From the NCBI RefSeq assembly GCF_017829975.1, contig NZ_JAEEGA010000012.1:62001-126000 (forward strand): a DNA stretch of 64,000 nt. Reading direction: 5' to 3'. Below the pieces are notes generated by a model that did no database searches, was not told where the DNA came from, and saw only the letters and a list, made by a program, of their open reading frames with translations. Shown here piece after piece: positions 26,144 to 34,699 of this stretch (the first letter of the stretch is position 1; the number at the start of each line of letters is the position of its first letter). The position numbers and the translations under genes are program-made. This DNA is from Vagococcus allomyrinae. GTDB lineage: Bacteria; Bacillota; Bacilli; Lactobacillales; Vagococcaceae.

Positions 26144-27712
26144 CTATGTGTCTTCTGCGACAACTTTCAACAGCTCTTCAACTGTCGTATCGCCTGCTAT
26201 AATTTTATCGATGCCATCATGGACTATAAATTTCATGTTCTGTTGTTTGACGTAGCCAAACAGCTCGTCATTAGTGGCTTGATTGGTTACCATGCGCCGC
26301 ATTTCGGCGGTCATCAACATCAGTTCCTGAATGGCAATTCGTCCCTGATAGCCGGTTGAACCACACTTGGCGCAGCCTTTTCCTTTAACCAGTTCCGTGC
26401 GATACATGCCGTGTTCTTCCAGGAAAATTCGTTCCTGTTCCGTTGCCTCAACTTTGACCCGGCAACTGGTACAGACTCGTTTAACTAGCCGTTGCGCCAA
26501 GACTCCTTCCAAGGCATTGGCCACCAAAAAGCTGTCCACTTCCATGTCAATCAATCGGTTAATCGTACTGACTGAATCATTGGTATGGAGGGTTGACAGC
26601 ACCAAATGCCCGGTCATTGAGGCCCGAATGGCAATTTCCGCTGTCTCTTTATCACGAATTTCCCCTACCATGACGATGTTCGGATCCTGCCGCAAAATAC
26701 TGCGCAAGCCACTGGCAAAGGTTAGGCCAATACTGCTATTAACGGCTACCTGATTAATTCCTTCCAGCTGAAACTCCACCGGATCTTCAACGGTGATGAT
26801 ATTCACATCGGACGTATTTAACTCTTGTAAGGCCGCATAAAGGGTAGAGGACTTCCCTGATCCTGTGGGTCCTGTCACCAAGATAATCCCATGAGGTTGG
26901 GTTAAAGCGTGACGAAAGTTCTTTAGGACCAGTGGATCAAACTTAAACTCATCCAGTTTTCTAATGCCCACACTGCGGTCCAAAATCCGAATAACGATTT
27001 TCTCCCCGTGAATCGTTGGCAAAATCGAAACCCGTAAATCAACAGCTCGTCCTTCATTATTTAACATGGCTCGGCCATCTTGAGGCAGACGCGTTTCCGT
27101 AATATCTAAGGACGAGATGATTTTTATTCTGGAGGTCACCGCTTGTTGCACATTTTTCGGCAACCGTTTCAGCTCCCGCATTTCACCGTCAATCCGAATC
27201 CGAACAGCTAAATACTTTTCCTGAGGATCGAAGTGAATATCACTGGCTCGCCGGTCCACCGCCTCTTCAAGCAGGGCATTAACCGTCTTAATAACGGGCG
27301 ACTCTTCATTCGCCGCGCTCGTTTGAACCAATTCCACCTGATCAAAATCCTGACCAACAAACAAATTATCAATGTTCAAGTCCGAGGGATAATCCCGCAC
27401 AATTAGCTGTTGAATATCCCCTTCCTCAGCCTTGACCGGCTCAATCATTAACCCGGTAATAATCCGCAGCTCATTCAACACGGAAAAGTTTTTCGGCTGA
27501 CTCATGGCCACTTCCAAACGATCCTCTTCCCGTCTGAGGGGGTAGACACTGTATTGTTTGGCAAAACTCCGGGGGATTAACTCAAGCAAGGCCTTATCAA
27601 AGGATTGACTAAACAAATCCAAGGTACTATCTACAGGGGCAACAGTCTGAGAGTGGTGTTTCTTTTTGCGGGATTTTTTCCCCTTACTTCTTGAATGCTC
27701 ACGCTGACTCAA
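26144..27712 (-). CDS. pilB: Type IV pilus extension ATPase PilB
   Basis: 522 residues. The N-terminal T2SSE-N domain contains LLELIPRSFAKQY; the catalytic part has FDPQEKYLAVRIRIDGEM, Walker A GPTGSGKSS, Asp box EDPVEFQLEGINQV, Walker B DPNIVMVGEIRD and His box STLHTND. The four-cysteine zinc site of PilB/GspE is present (CTSC ... CAKC). A second, partial copy lies at 1-408. It overlaps pilT and follows the GspK-like pilin by 12 bases. It drives pilus polymerisation at the cytoplasmic face. Confidence 0.93.
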   Translation of the reverse strand: MSQREHSRSKGKKSRKKKHHSQTVAPVDSTLDLFSQSFDKALLELIPRSFAKQYSVYPLRREEDRLEVAMSQPKNFSVLNELRIITGLMIEPVKAEEGDIQQLIVRDYPSDLNIDNLFVGQDFDQVELVQTSAANEESPVIKTVNALLEEAVDRRASDIHFDPQEKYLAVRIRIDGEMRELKRLPKNVQQAVTSRIKIISSLDITETRLPQDGRAMLNNEGRAVDLRVSILPTIHGEKIVIRILDRSVGIRKLDEFKFDPLVLKNFRHALTQPHGIILVTGPTGSGKSSTLYAALQELNTSDVNIITVEDPVEFQLEGINQVAVNSSIGLTFASGLRSILRQDPNIVMVGEIRDKETAEIAIRASMTGHLVLSTLHTNDSVSTINRLIDMEVDSFLVANALEGVLAQRLVKRVCTSCRVKVEATEQERIFLEEHGMYRTELVKGKGCAKCGSTGYQGRIAIQELMLMTAEMRRMVTNQATNDELFGYVKQQNMKFIVHDGIDKIIAGDTTVEELLKVVAEDT

Positions 27713-27724
27713 GCTATCCTCTCC

Positions 27725-29743
27725 TTAATAATCGATACTCTTTAAGTAATCAAAGGTCCGACTTAACATCCGCCGATCCCCTTTATTGGCCGTATTGACT
27801 GGCTCAATAATGATGACTTGCCCTTCGTCAACCGTATTGCCAAGGGCGGTCTCCAACTTGTCAGTGGTCGTGACCGTCACCCCTTTTCGTGCCAACCGTT
27901 CTTTTAACTTAGTGGCATCTTCTTTATTAAAGGGCTCTAAAATCACCTTGCCCTTTAGGCGACCGTTACTGACCGCTTCTTCCAAAAAAGCATCGTCAAA
28001 TAACAACAACTCAGGCAATACCTTTAAGGACAGGTGGGACTTTTTAGCAACTTCTAAGTGAAAGGGTTCCACCCCGGTATAGCCTAAGGTCATCGAGGCT
28101 CCTTCTTTAAGAACGATCTGATTCCAGTAGTCTTCATCGTTGTAAAACTGTGAAAACTCGCGGGAGTCAGGATTGGGCGCTGGCGATTCCGTATAGGTTT
28201 TACGCCGTGACGTCTTAACAGAATCAATAAAACTGATGCCCTTAGCGGATAACTCCGTGTTCTCCCCAACCAAGGTTAGGTGAGAAGGGGCCTGTGGCTG
28301 ATTGCCATTAAAGTAATCAAACTCTGGCGCAGTCGAACTGGTCGTCATTCCCACATTGGTCAACATAAAGTTACCGTCTACGTTGATTTTGCGACTATCC
28401 GTCACCGAAGAATTGATACCATTTTTATTAATGTCTCCGGCATAGAGATTACTGCTGGCCAAAACCAGTGACCCGTTGACAAACTCCTGCCAATTGGTCT
28501 TTTTAGGGTCTTGAGAAATCGGGCTAACTGCATACTGATTAAAGCTAAAACTATTGGACTCTGCTACATTCTTTATATCCAACTGTCCCTTAGCCAAAAT
28601 AACTCCTTGGGTGTTCAACTTATTTTTAGGCGCATTGGTCTGGTTAATCAACAGATTACTCGTTTGAAAATCTACCACATCCAAAAGTAATTGAGAACTA
28701 GCGTGATTCAACTCAATAAAGGTGCCATTCACTGCCTTGACCGTTGCCACTTGCAGATAATTATCGCCACTAGCATCCGTGGATTGGTTACGAAGAGCCA
28801 ACAAATTGCCAGCTTGGAGGAGACTACTAGTGCTCCCTTTCATTCTGGCGCCATGCTCCACTAAAAAAGAACCGGCAAAACGCAGCTGGGCAATTTTTTT
28901 ATTGCCTGTGGTAAAGTCTAAGGCACTGCCATCGGTCACATCGGTAATCTGACTTTGAAATTCGCCATATAAAGGATTGCTAGTATTGGTGTAGCTGCCA
29001 TAATCAAAGGGTTTAGTAAACCCCTCTTGGAATGTATAAAGCTGGTTGACTTTTTTTAACCACTGATCGGCTGACACGTGTTGCCCACTATTTGGTAAAT
29101 AATAGGAGTAAAAGACATTACGCCACACGTCCATCGCTAAAATATCAGTGTTGACATCAATCGTTTCCCATTGAACTTCATAGATAAAATCTGATTTTAC
29201 GGTAGACGTAAAGGTTTTATCATAGTTGGTTTCCGTCACCTTAACCGTTAAAGGAAAAGTCAATTGAACATTGATTCGCTCCCCATTTGGGTCAAGAGAG
29301 GCTTCCTGAGTCCAACCAAAGGCCCCATCACTTTTCCCTAATTGATACGGTTTGTCCATGGCCGCCGTTAACTGACTGGCTTCATACTGCAACTCATAAG
29401 AAAACTGTTCGTTATCACCAATCTTCGTCTTTTTCTGCTCAACTTTAGGCAACCAGTCTTTAACCAAATCACGAAGCTTGGTTTCATCCTTTTTTAAATC
29501 AACGGTCGTTATGGCCACAGCCAATTCTTTTTCCAAGGTCTCTTTGATTTCTTTACTGCCCTTTTGCAAGGCATACTCGGCCACATCTTTACTTTGTTTC
29601 AATTTGTCCACGCGGTCGATTTGAGAATTCGCTCGCATGGCAAATAAAAAGATCGCCCCAACAATCAAACTTGCCAAAATGATCGCCCCTAAGGCATACA
29701 GTAACGCGTAGCCTGATTCTTCCTTTACCTTACCACCTGCCAT
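27725..29743 (-). CDS. Very large GspK/PilX-like minor pilin (operon 2)
   Basis: 672 residues. Class III leader KEESG then YALLYALGAIILASLIVG, lacking glutamate at mature position 5 like GspK-type tip pilins. The large exported region is unusually long for a pilin and is paralogous to 423-2456 along its length (WNQIVLKEGA, YTGVEPFHLEVAKKSHLSL, a conserved end NTANKG). Start ATG 29743 overlaps the previous pilin gene by 14 bases, the same overlap as in operon 1. Inferred: caps the fibre with the two GspI/J-like pilins and may present adhesive surface. Confidence 0.78.
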   Translation of the reverse strand: MAGGKVKEESGYALLYALGAIILASLIVGAIFLFAMRANSQIDRVDKLKQSKDVAEYALQKGSKEIKETLEKELAVAITTVDLKKDETKLRDLVKDWLPKVEQKKTKIGDNEQFSYELQYEASQLTAAMDKPYQLGKSDGAFGWTQEASLDPNGERINVQLTFPLTVKVTETNYDKTFTSTVKSDFIYEVQWETIDVNTDILAMDVWRNVFYSYYLPNSGQHVSADQWLKKVNQLYTFQEGFTKPFDYGSYTNTSNPLYGEFQSQITDVTDGSALDFTTGNKKIAQLRFAGSFLVEHGARMKGSTSSLLQAGNLLALRNQSTDASGDNYLQVATVKAVNGTFIELNHASSQLLLDVVDFQTSNLLINQTNAPKNKLNTQGVILAKGQLDIKNVAESNSFSFNQYAVSPISQDPKKTNWQEFVNGSLVLASSNLYAGDINKNGINSSVTDSRKINVDGNFMLTNVGMTTSSTAPEFDYFNGNQPQAPSHLTLVGENTELSAKGISFIDSVKTSRRKTYTESPAPNPDSREFSQFYNDEDYWNQIVLKEGASMTLGYTGVEPFHLEVAKKSHLSLKVLPELLLFDDAFLEEAVSNGRLKGKVILEPFNKEDATKLKERLARKGVTVTTTDKLETALGNTVDEGQVIIIEPVNTANKGDRRMLSRTFDYLKSIDY

Positions 29744-30428
29744 TTCCTGGGACATCTCCTTTCGCTTTTTGATCGTCTCGATAGCTGTAAACAAACTTGC
29801 GACTGTATTTCACCTTGTTACTATTTTCCGCTAACAGTTTTTCCAACTGCCATGTACCCGTTGACTTGTCGTAATATTTAGAAAATTCAATCTCTTCTTT
29901 GTAAAATAAGACAATGCCGCTAGTTTGGATCGAAAATGAATCACGGTAGTTTCCTGTCCCATAGTGGGTTTTACGCTCATCGTTCTCATTTTTTTGTTGC
30001 AACACCTTGATCTTAATTCCTGCTTCTTTTATTTGATAGGTATCGGCTTTTGTATTATCGTTGTCATTAATGTCTGTCACATAAATCTTATTGGCTCCTG
30101 AAGCGTATTTATCGTCTGCGCTAGGATTACTAGCATCGGCTCCCGTTTTAACAATGTGGATGTCCTTCCACTTATCAGGTGCTGTAAACTTGCCATAATA
30201 CTGAGCGTCTTGATAAATACCAGGTGTTTTGCTGATGCTTTCAATTTGTGACACCATTAAATTGGCCGTCTGTTGAAACTCAACCTGTTGGCCTTGAACA
30301 GTCGACGCTTTAGAGATACTAAACAGAACACTGGATAAGAGAATCGCCACTAGCCCAAAAATCGCCAAGGCGCCTAACAATTCAATTAAACTTAAGCCTC
30401 GTTCATCTTTTAAGATCTTCATTGTCAT
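29730..30428 (-). CDS. Type IV minor pilin (GspJ-like), operon 2
   Basis: 232 residues. Leader ending DERG, mature start LSLIELLGALAIFGLVAILL with glutamate at position 5. The globular domain shares KIKVLQQKNENDERKT and YSRKFVYSYRDD with the operon 1 paralogue at 2443-3135. A ribosome site precedes the ATG and it follows the GspI-like pilin by seven bases. Likely part of the tip priming complex. Confidence 0.87.
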   Translation of the reverse strand: MTMKILKDERGLSLIELLGALAIFGLVAILLSSVLFSISKASTVQGQQVEFQQTANLMVSQIESISKTPGIYQDAQYYGKFTAPDKWKDIHIVKTGADASNPSADDKYASGANKIYVTDINDNDNTKADTYQIKEAGIKIKVLQQKNENDERKTHYGTGNYRDSFSIQTSGIVLFYKEEIEFSKYYDKSTGTWQLEKLLAENSNKVKYSRKFVYSYRDDQKAKGDVPGNGRW

Positions 30429-30435
30429 CGCCTCC

Positions 30436-31131
30436 CTAAGCCTCCACTACCCAGTTCATGACAGTTGACGTCAACAAGGTGCCGGTTTTTTTATCATAGA
30501 CTTTAATCACCAAATCCAACCCTTCCCGTCGCGGGTTATAAGACATCAATTCCTTGCCCGTTCCTGCATCGTCTCGCTTAACTGTCACATCGACTAAAAA
30601 GTCAGTGGCCTCGCCGCCTCGGTTGCGGTATTCGCCAATGTAAAGCTGATTGTCGGCCGAACGCAAGCTTTCAGGTAAAAAAGTCGCTTGATCTTTGTAA
30701 TACTTAACCTTCTGAACAAAGCTTCCTCGATTGGCCGCCGTCTCCACTTTCACTTCGCCGTATTTACTACTGCCTGACGCGAGTTGAATACCACTATCAT
30801 CTAAAATTAGGTGTTCTCGACGACTTTTTTGTTCAGGGGTCAGTGTTTTGGCGGTTTGAGTCAACACATAGCTATTAAGGCTAACCAAGTCATCCATTTG
30901 CCCTTTGTAAGACAACCACTCTTTAATGTCTTGACGCACGAAAACAGCTTCCTCTTTGCGCTTATTTAATTGAATGGCCAAGCTGTTTTGATGAATCAGG
31001 GTGGCCAGCAACATAAAACAGGAGCCTAATAAAATCACCGCCGCAATGATTTCAATCAACGAAAACCCTGCCTCTTCTTTTACCCGCTGATAGGCTCGCC
31101 TGCGCCACGTCTTTTTGTTTTGCCTTCCCAC
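30436..31131 (-). CDS. Type IV minor pilin (GspI-like), first gene of pilus operon 2
   Basis: 231 residues. A basic leader ends KEEAG; mature start FSLIEIIAAVILLGSCFM has glutamate at position 5. Paralogous to 3151-3810, with the same ending (STVMNWVVE). It is the first gene of the operon; its leader runs about 200 bases back to the left inverted repeat of switch 2. A decayed copy of this gene and its leader persists at 36660-37405. Confidence 0.87.
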   Translation of the reverse strand: MGRQNKKTWRRRAYQRVKEEAGFSLIEIIAAVILLGSCFMLLATLIHQNSLAIQLNKRKEEAVFVRQDIKEWLSYKGQMDDLVSLNSYVLTQTAKTLTPEQKSRREHLILDDSGIQLASGSSKYGEVKVETAANRGSFVQKVKYYKDQATFLPESLRSADNQLYIGEYRNRGGEATDFLVDVTVKRDDAGTGKELMSYNPRREGLDLVIKVYDKKTGTLLTSTVMNWVVEA

Positions 31132-31334
31132 ATTATCCCTCCTAATTCACTGGTACAATCTGTATCAAATTACTATAATTAAGTGAACGTTCATTGCCAG
31201 TAATAAGTCCTCTTTGATTTTTTTCTAACAAATCTTTTTAGTGACATTTTCAAGAAAGTCAGCTATGCTGTTTTATAGGCTCCCTTTTTGTTGAACAACG
31301 GGAATCACCTACATATGATTAACTGTCAAGCTGG

Positions 31335-31360
31335 GTCCTCTTTTATGTAAAAACAAGACT
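31335..31360. repeat. Left inverted repeat of switch 2 (recombination site)
   Basis: 26 bp containing TTTTATGTAAAAACAAGACT. It is the reverse complement of 32846-32871 at 25 of 26 positions. Core bases match the switch 1 repeats (CTTGTTTT/AAAACA). Confidence 0.85.
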
Positions 31361-31403
31361 TAGCCTAGTTTTCAAGCGAGGAAACAACCAGATGGCTATC
31401 CCC

Positions 31404-31422
31404 TGACGGTTAGGTTGACGGT
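31404..31422 (+). promoter_or_regulatory. Paired TGACGG arm-type site, left end of switch 2
   Basis: TGACGGT-TAGGT-TGACGGT, 12-bp period, 44 bases inside the left inverted repeat (46 in switch 1). Confidence 0.65.
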
Positions 31423-31493
31423 TCTCAACATGCCTTGCCTTGTGCTAAAAGGAACAGACCACCCCGTTTAAAATGATCTATTTATGAACAAAA

Positions 31494-31523
31494 ACAAAAA
31501 AAGAGAGCATTGATTGTCAATGC
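31494..31523 (-). terminator. Terminator of recombinase 2
   Basis: On the minus strand GCATTGA-CAA-TCAATGC followed by TCTC and a run of T, directly after the recombinase stop. It would insulate pilus operon 2 from recombinase transcription. Confidence 0.7.
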
Positions 31524-31527
31524 CATT

Positions 31528-32623
31528 TTAAAAAGTGGTGACTTGTTTGATCGCCGCTGCTTTTTCAGAGAAAAAGGTGGTCGTGTAGATATCCAAGGTC
31601 GTCTTAATCGAGCTATGTCCCATCAGACTGCTGATGGCGGCAATGTTAACTCCTGACTCAACACACCTAGTAGCGAAGGTATGTCGTAAGGAATGGAAGG
31701 AAATATCCGTCCAGCCAAAGCCCTTAACTAACTTGTGAAACTGACGACCAATGATCCGTGGTTCTAGCGGCAAACCAGCTTGATGAATCACGTAGTCGCA
31801 GTTGTCCCTGCCTTTTCTAACCTGTAGCGCCTTAACCAGTGACTCTGACAAGGGAATCACCCGTTGAGAATAAAGGGTTTTTGGCAAACTTTCAATTAGT
31901 TCTGTCCCACTGTCATCTTTCTTTAAAATTCGTTGACGGGTTCGTTGGACCACTAAAAAGTGCTCATCAAAATCAATGTCTTGCCATTTTAAGCCACAAA
32001 TTTCGCCAATTCTCATGCCTGTTTCCAGTGCCAGTAAGATCGGAAACCCTTGGTCTGAGGCCTTGGCCCGACTGGTTAGCTGACGTTGCTGTGACGTGGT
32101 TAACGCCTTGGCCTGACTGGCCATCACTTTCGGCAATTGACAGCCCTTGACCGGGGTTGTCGACTCGTAAATGAGCGGCTTCTGCCGCCTCCAATCCGGA
32201 ATTAACCAGACGAAAGATCACGCGAATCGAAGAAGCTGATAGCCTCTCTTGTAGATGCTGGAGCCAGTTCTGCAAGTCTTCCTGGGTTAGTTTAACCAGT
32301 GGTTTGTTGCCCAGATCAGGAAACAAATAGGTGGTTAGTTTATGTTGATAACTGACATACGTACTTTGTTTGACTTTTGGGGCGATCTGTTGGACTAGCC
32401 AGCGTTCAAACCAGTCCTTAACACTGCCTTTATACTGATACAATGACTTATTTTCAAAGGAAAAAGCGGCCCGTAAACGAATAATCTGGTCTTTTACTTC
32501 CTTATAAGACTCGCCATAGACGTATCCGTAATACAATGTTTGATTTTCTTTACGGCCTTTTGGGTAGCGTCCTTCCCAACGACCGTCCTTGCGTTTATAA
32601 ATATTTAGTCCGCGTTTTGACAT
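31528..32623 (-). pseudogene. Tyrosine recombinase of switch 2, frameshifted
   Basis: Homologous to the intact recombinase at 12285-13379 along its whole length. The N-terminal part starts at 32623 (NIYKRKDGRWEGRY) and the catalytic part is intact (LETGMRIGEICGL, SFHSLRHTFATR, LMGHSSIKTT, DIYTTTF). One extra base at about 32144-32146 shifts the frame: the paralogue reads NPCEGCRLPK, here NPGQG is followed by a frame change before CQLPK. No full-length protein can be made by normal decoding, so the switch may be locked or depend on recombinase 1. A sequencing error or programmed shift cannot be excluded from one sequence. Confidence 0.8.
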
Positions 32624-32640
32624 AGTGACCTCCTAATAAT

Positions 32641-32659
32641 TGACGGCTGAAATGACGGC
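32641..32659 (+). promoter_or_regulatory. Paired TGACGG arm-type site, right end of switch 2
   Basis: TGACGGC-TGAAA-TGACGGC, 12-bp period, 187 bases from the right inverted repeat and just upstream of the recombinase start, mirroring switch 1. Confidence 0.65.
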
Positions 32660-32789
32660 TGAAAAAAACAAGCAATCAACTGGCTGTATCTGGGTGTTTT
32701 CTCTCTGTTTCTTGTTTTTAAATGCCACTTAACATAAAGACGTCTAATAGATTTTATTTTTATAAAGTTAACTTATGAAAGAAAAAGGG

Positions 32790-32818
32790 TTGACAAATAG
32801 TGCAATAACTCTTATTCT
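32790..32818 (+). promoter_or_regulatory. Promoter inside switch 2, pointing away from pilus operon 2
   Basis: TTGACA at 32790-32795, 17-base spacer, TATTCT at 32813-32818. The bases TTGACAAATAG are shared with the switch 1 promoter. It reads rightward into the terminator in the right inverted repeat; inversion would aim it at the minor pilin start at 31131. Confidence 0.8.
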
Positions 32819-32845
32819 ATAATTAAGAAGCAATCGTTATTTATG

Positions 32846-32871
32846 AGTCTTGTTTTTACATAAAACAGGAC
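32846..32871. repeat. Right inverted repeat of switch 2 (recombination site)
   Basis: 26 bp beginning AGTCTTGTTTTTACATAAAA; partner of 31335-31360 with a single mismatch. The segment between them is 1.54 kb. Confidence 0.85.
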
Positions 32872-32876
32872 TTTTT
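32846..32876 (+). terminator. Terminator formed by the right inverted repeat of switch 2
   Basis: AGTCTTGTTTT, loop TACAT, AAAACAGGACT, then TTTT. The 11-bp stem has one G-T pair. In the inverted state the repeat would be followed by CCAGCTTG, so the hairpin would lose its U-tract, as in switch 1. Confidence 0.75.
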
Positions 32877-32900
32877 GGGCTCTACATCAAATAATGTAAA

Positions 32901-33037
32901 TATATCCACCCCACAAAATAATCTGAACATATAGTCCCATTAAATTATCAACATAATAACAAGCGAAGAGTGGTGCTTTCAGCTTCTCTTTAGCAGAAGT
33001 TTAACGACTGATCGTGATTATTTAATAGGAACGATAT
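32901..33037. repeat. Palindromic intergenic repeat, copy B
   Basis: Roughly three-quarters identical by eye to copy A at 11605-11742, including GAGTGGTGCTTTCAGCTTC and the outer arms (AGTCCCATTAAATTATC ... GATTATTTAATAGGAACGAT). It directly abuts the ISL3 relic. Confidence 0.65.
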
Positions 33038-33067
33038 GGCTAGAAATTACTCAAAATTATCTACAAA

Positions 33068-33870
33068 TTAAGCGACTCTGTCAATGTTGGCAAGATTGCT
33101 TTTTTGCATTAAATTACAGCTAACTAAAATTCGATATATGAAATTCAAAAAACTCTGGTACCCATAGGCCACTCTTTTGATAACTTTCATTTTATTGATC
33201 GTTCCTTTTAAAGGGCCATTTGAAAAGGAATAGTTAAACGTATTTTCGATTCGTGATAAATTCCTTGCTAAGGCCTTTACAGACGTTGTCATCAAGGTGC
33301 CCCCTTCTGACATTGATTCAACAGCTTATTTGGAAGATATCAAAGTCATTTCTTTGGAGTGAAAAAGCAACTCCTGATAGACATGGTAAGTCGCCATCCA
33401 TCAATATTGGATATAATATCACTAAATAATCGACCACCTTCGTTTCAGCCATGGGCTGTTTGAAATCCGCTGATAATGCTAGTCTTGATAATTGAGTTCA
33501 GTTGTTAATTTTTAAAAATGCCAGTAAGTCTTAAGTTTACGCGGGTTCTTCATTTTTTCAGAGTTGAATGAAAAGAAGACTTTCATCGTTTGAGCGCGTG
33601 TTTGATTTAAAGTGTCGAACCGCTTTTTATACCGGTCTTTCAAAGTCAAATTATCCCAACAGTTTTGAAACGATTGATGATTGTCGGTGACACTAAATAA
33701 CGTTTGGATAACTTCTTTAAGGACAACTCATCCCCAAGCTCAAGTGCGATGGCCTACTATACTCGATTGGCAATTAAACAATTGGGCTGAATTTCTTTGG
33801 ATTCTGCGACAAATGTCTCCTGGCAATTCCAGCAAACGACTTATTGTGTAAGCGTCAAACAGAATGACGG
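33068..33870 (-). pseudogene. ISL3-family transposase relic
   Basis: The last 80 codons still read FNYSFSNGPLKGTINKMKV, IKRVAYGYQSFLNF and YRILVSCN, the conserved C-terminus of ISL3 transposases (SNGP, GxNNKIKxxKRxxYG). Upstream sequence to about 33870 translates in broken frames into pieces such as DRYKKRFDTLNQTR and MKNPRKLKTYW. Multiple stops make it non-functional. It marks the decayed zone between pilus operon 2 and operon 3. Confidence 0.65.
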
Positions 33871-33923
33871 TATGACAAATAGACCTAATTAAGGTATTCT
33901 TATGCTAAGAATCATGATTAAGC

Positions 33924-34211
33924 CTATTTAATTAGGGCAGACTGGACCTGTGGTTGCCATGGCAGAAATGCCTCAACTAATTCCGGTTGTTGATAGATAG
34001 GTAATTGAGGGAGACGCTCAAAGAAGTACTTCAAATACTCATAGGTATCTAACCCATTAGGGTCTGCCCCTTGAAAGAATTGAACATCACGATTTTTTTC
34101 GAGTCGAACACGACAAACTAAGGGATTCTTTTGAGTGTAAGAATTGGTTGATTGTGAGCTTGGTTGGCTAGGCTTGGTGCTTTGAGTTAATTGAACGGGT
34201 ACAACATCCAT
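33924..34211 (-). pseudogene. IS66-family transposase C-terminal relic
   Basis: A 95-codon frame whose second half reads NGLDTYEYLKYFFERLPQLP and then FLPWQPQVQ. This matches the conserved C-terminus of IS66 transposases (NGL-P-YLxYLLExLP ... LPW). The first part (MDVVPVQLTQSTKPSQ) is not recognisable and probably results from rearrangement. No catalytic core remains. Confidence 0.55.
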
Positions 34212-34224
34212 TTAAAACCACCTT

Positions 34225-34575
34225 TCATATGACTCCTTTCCCCAACTTGATTCCTGTCACCATTCCTTTGTCGTCAATCTTGATCATGTTCTTATCATAT
34301 GTGAGGTTAACCTTAGCTAATGGCACCTCTTCGTTTCGTTCATTGGTCACCTTCAACTGTTTCGACTGACCTTCATAAATAATTGCTGACTGATCTTCAA
34401 ACCCTAGTTTTAGTTCTCTAAAATCTTGAACTGCCAACCCACGCATGTAAAATATTTCTCCAACAAAATAGATCACGTCTCCCTCTTTCAAACTCACCCC
34501 TTTCTTAGGCGAATAATTGAGGCCGTAAGGTGAGGTGTTTCCCAGGCTTTTCTTTTCCTCATTGTAAAGCATCAC
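34225..34575 (-). pseudogene. Fragment of a Big_2 (bacterial Ig-like) surface protein
   Basis: 116 codons. The last 70 residues look like an Ig-like Big_2 domain: AIIYEGQSKQLKVTNERNEE, then DKGMVTGIKLGKG, comparable to GMLTGIEDGKATI in the CAP protein. It sits just downstream of that gene, beyond IS6-type ends, and is probably the detached C-terminal part or a remnant of a paralogue. No signal peptide. Confidence 0.45.
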
Positions 34576-34579
34576 CGAA

Positions 34580-34699
34580 ATACCATGCTTAAATTAACTA
34601 GTACATAAGGAAAGGTTTGTCATTCTTTTAACTTTGCAACAGAACTCATATTGCTAATAGGCTCTTTGGGCCCCTTATTTATAACTTTGCAACAGAACC
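34580..34699. mobile_element. IS6-family end remnants
   Basis: Two copies of an IS6-type (IS1216/IS257-like) terminal repeat, AACTTTGCAACAGAAC at about 34630-34645 and 34683-34699. About 65 bases around the first copy match, as reverse complement, the sequence at 36508-36575. No transposase remains between them. Confidence 0.6.

Noticed and set aside
31132-31334. A c-di-GMP riboswitch in the pilus leader, as in clostridial type IV pili
   Set aside because: I could not find the conserved GEMM motifs; the leader shows no convincing fold.
33068-34211. Active insertion sequence
   Set aside because: Only broken C-terminal transposase pieces of two families; no complete element.
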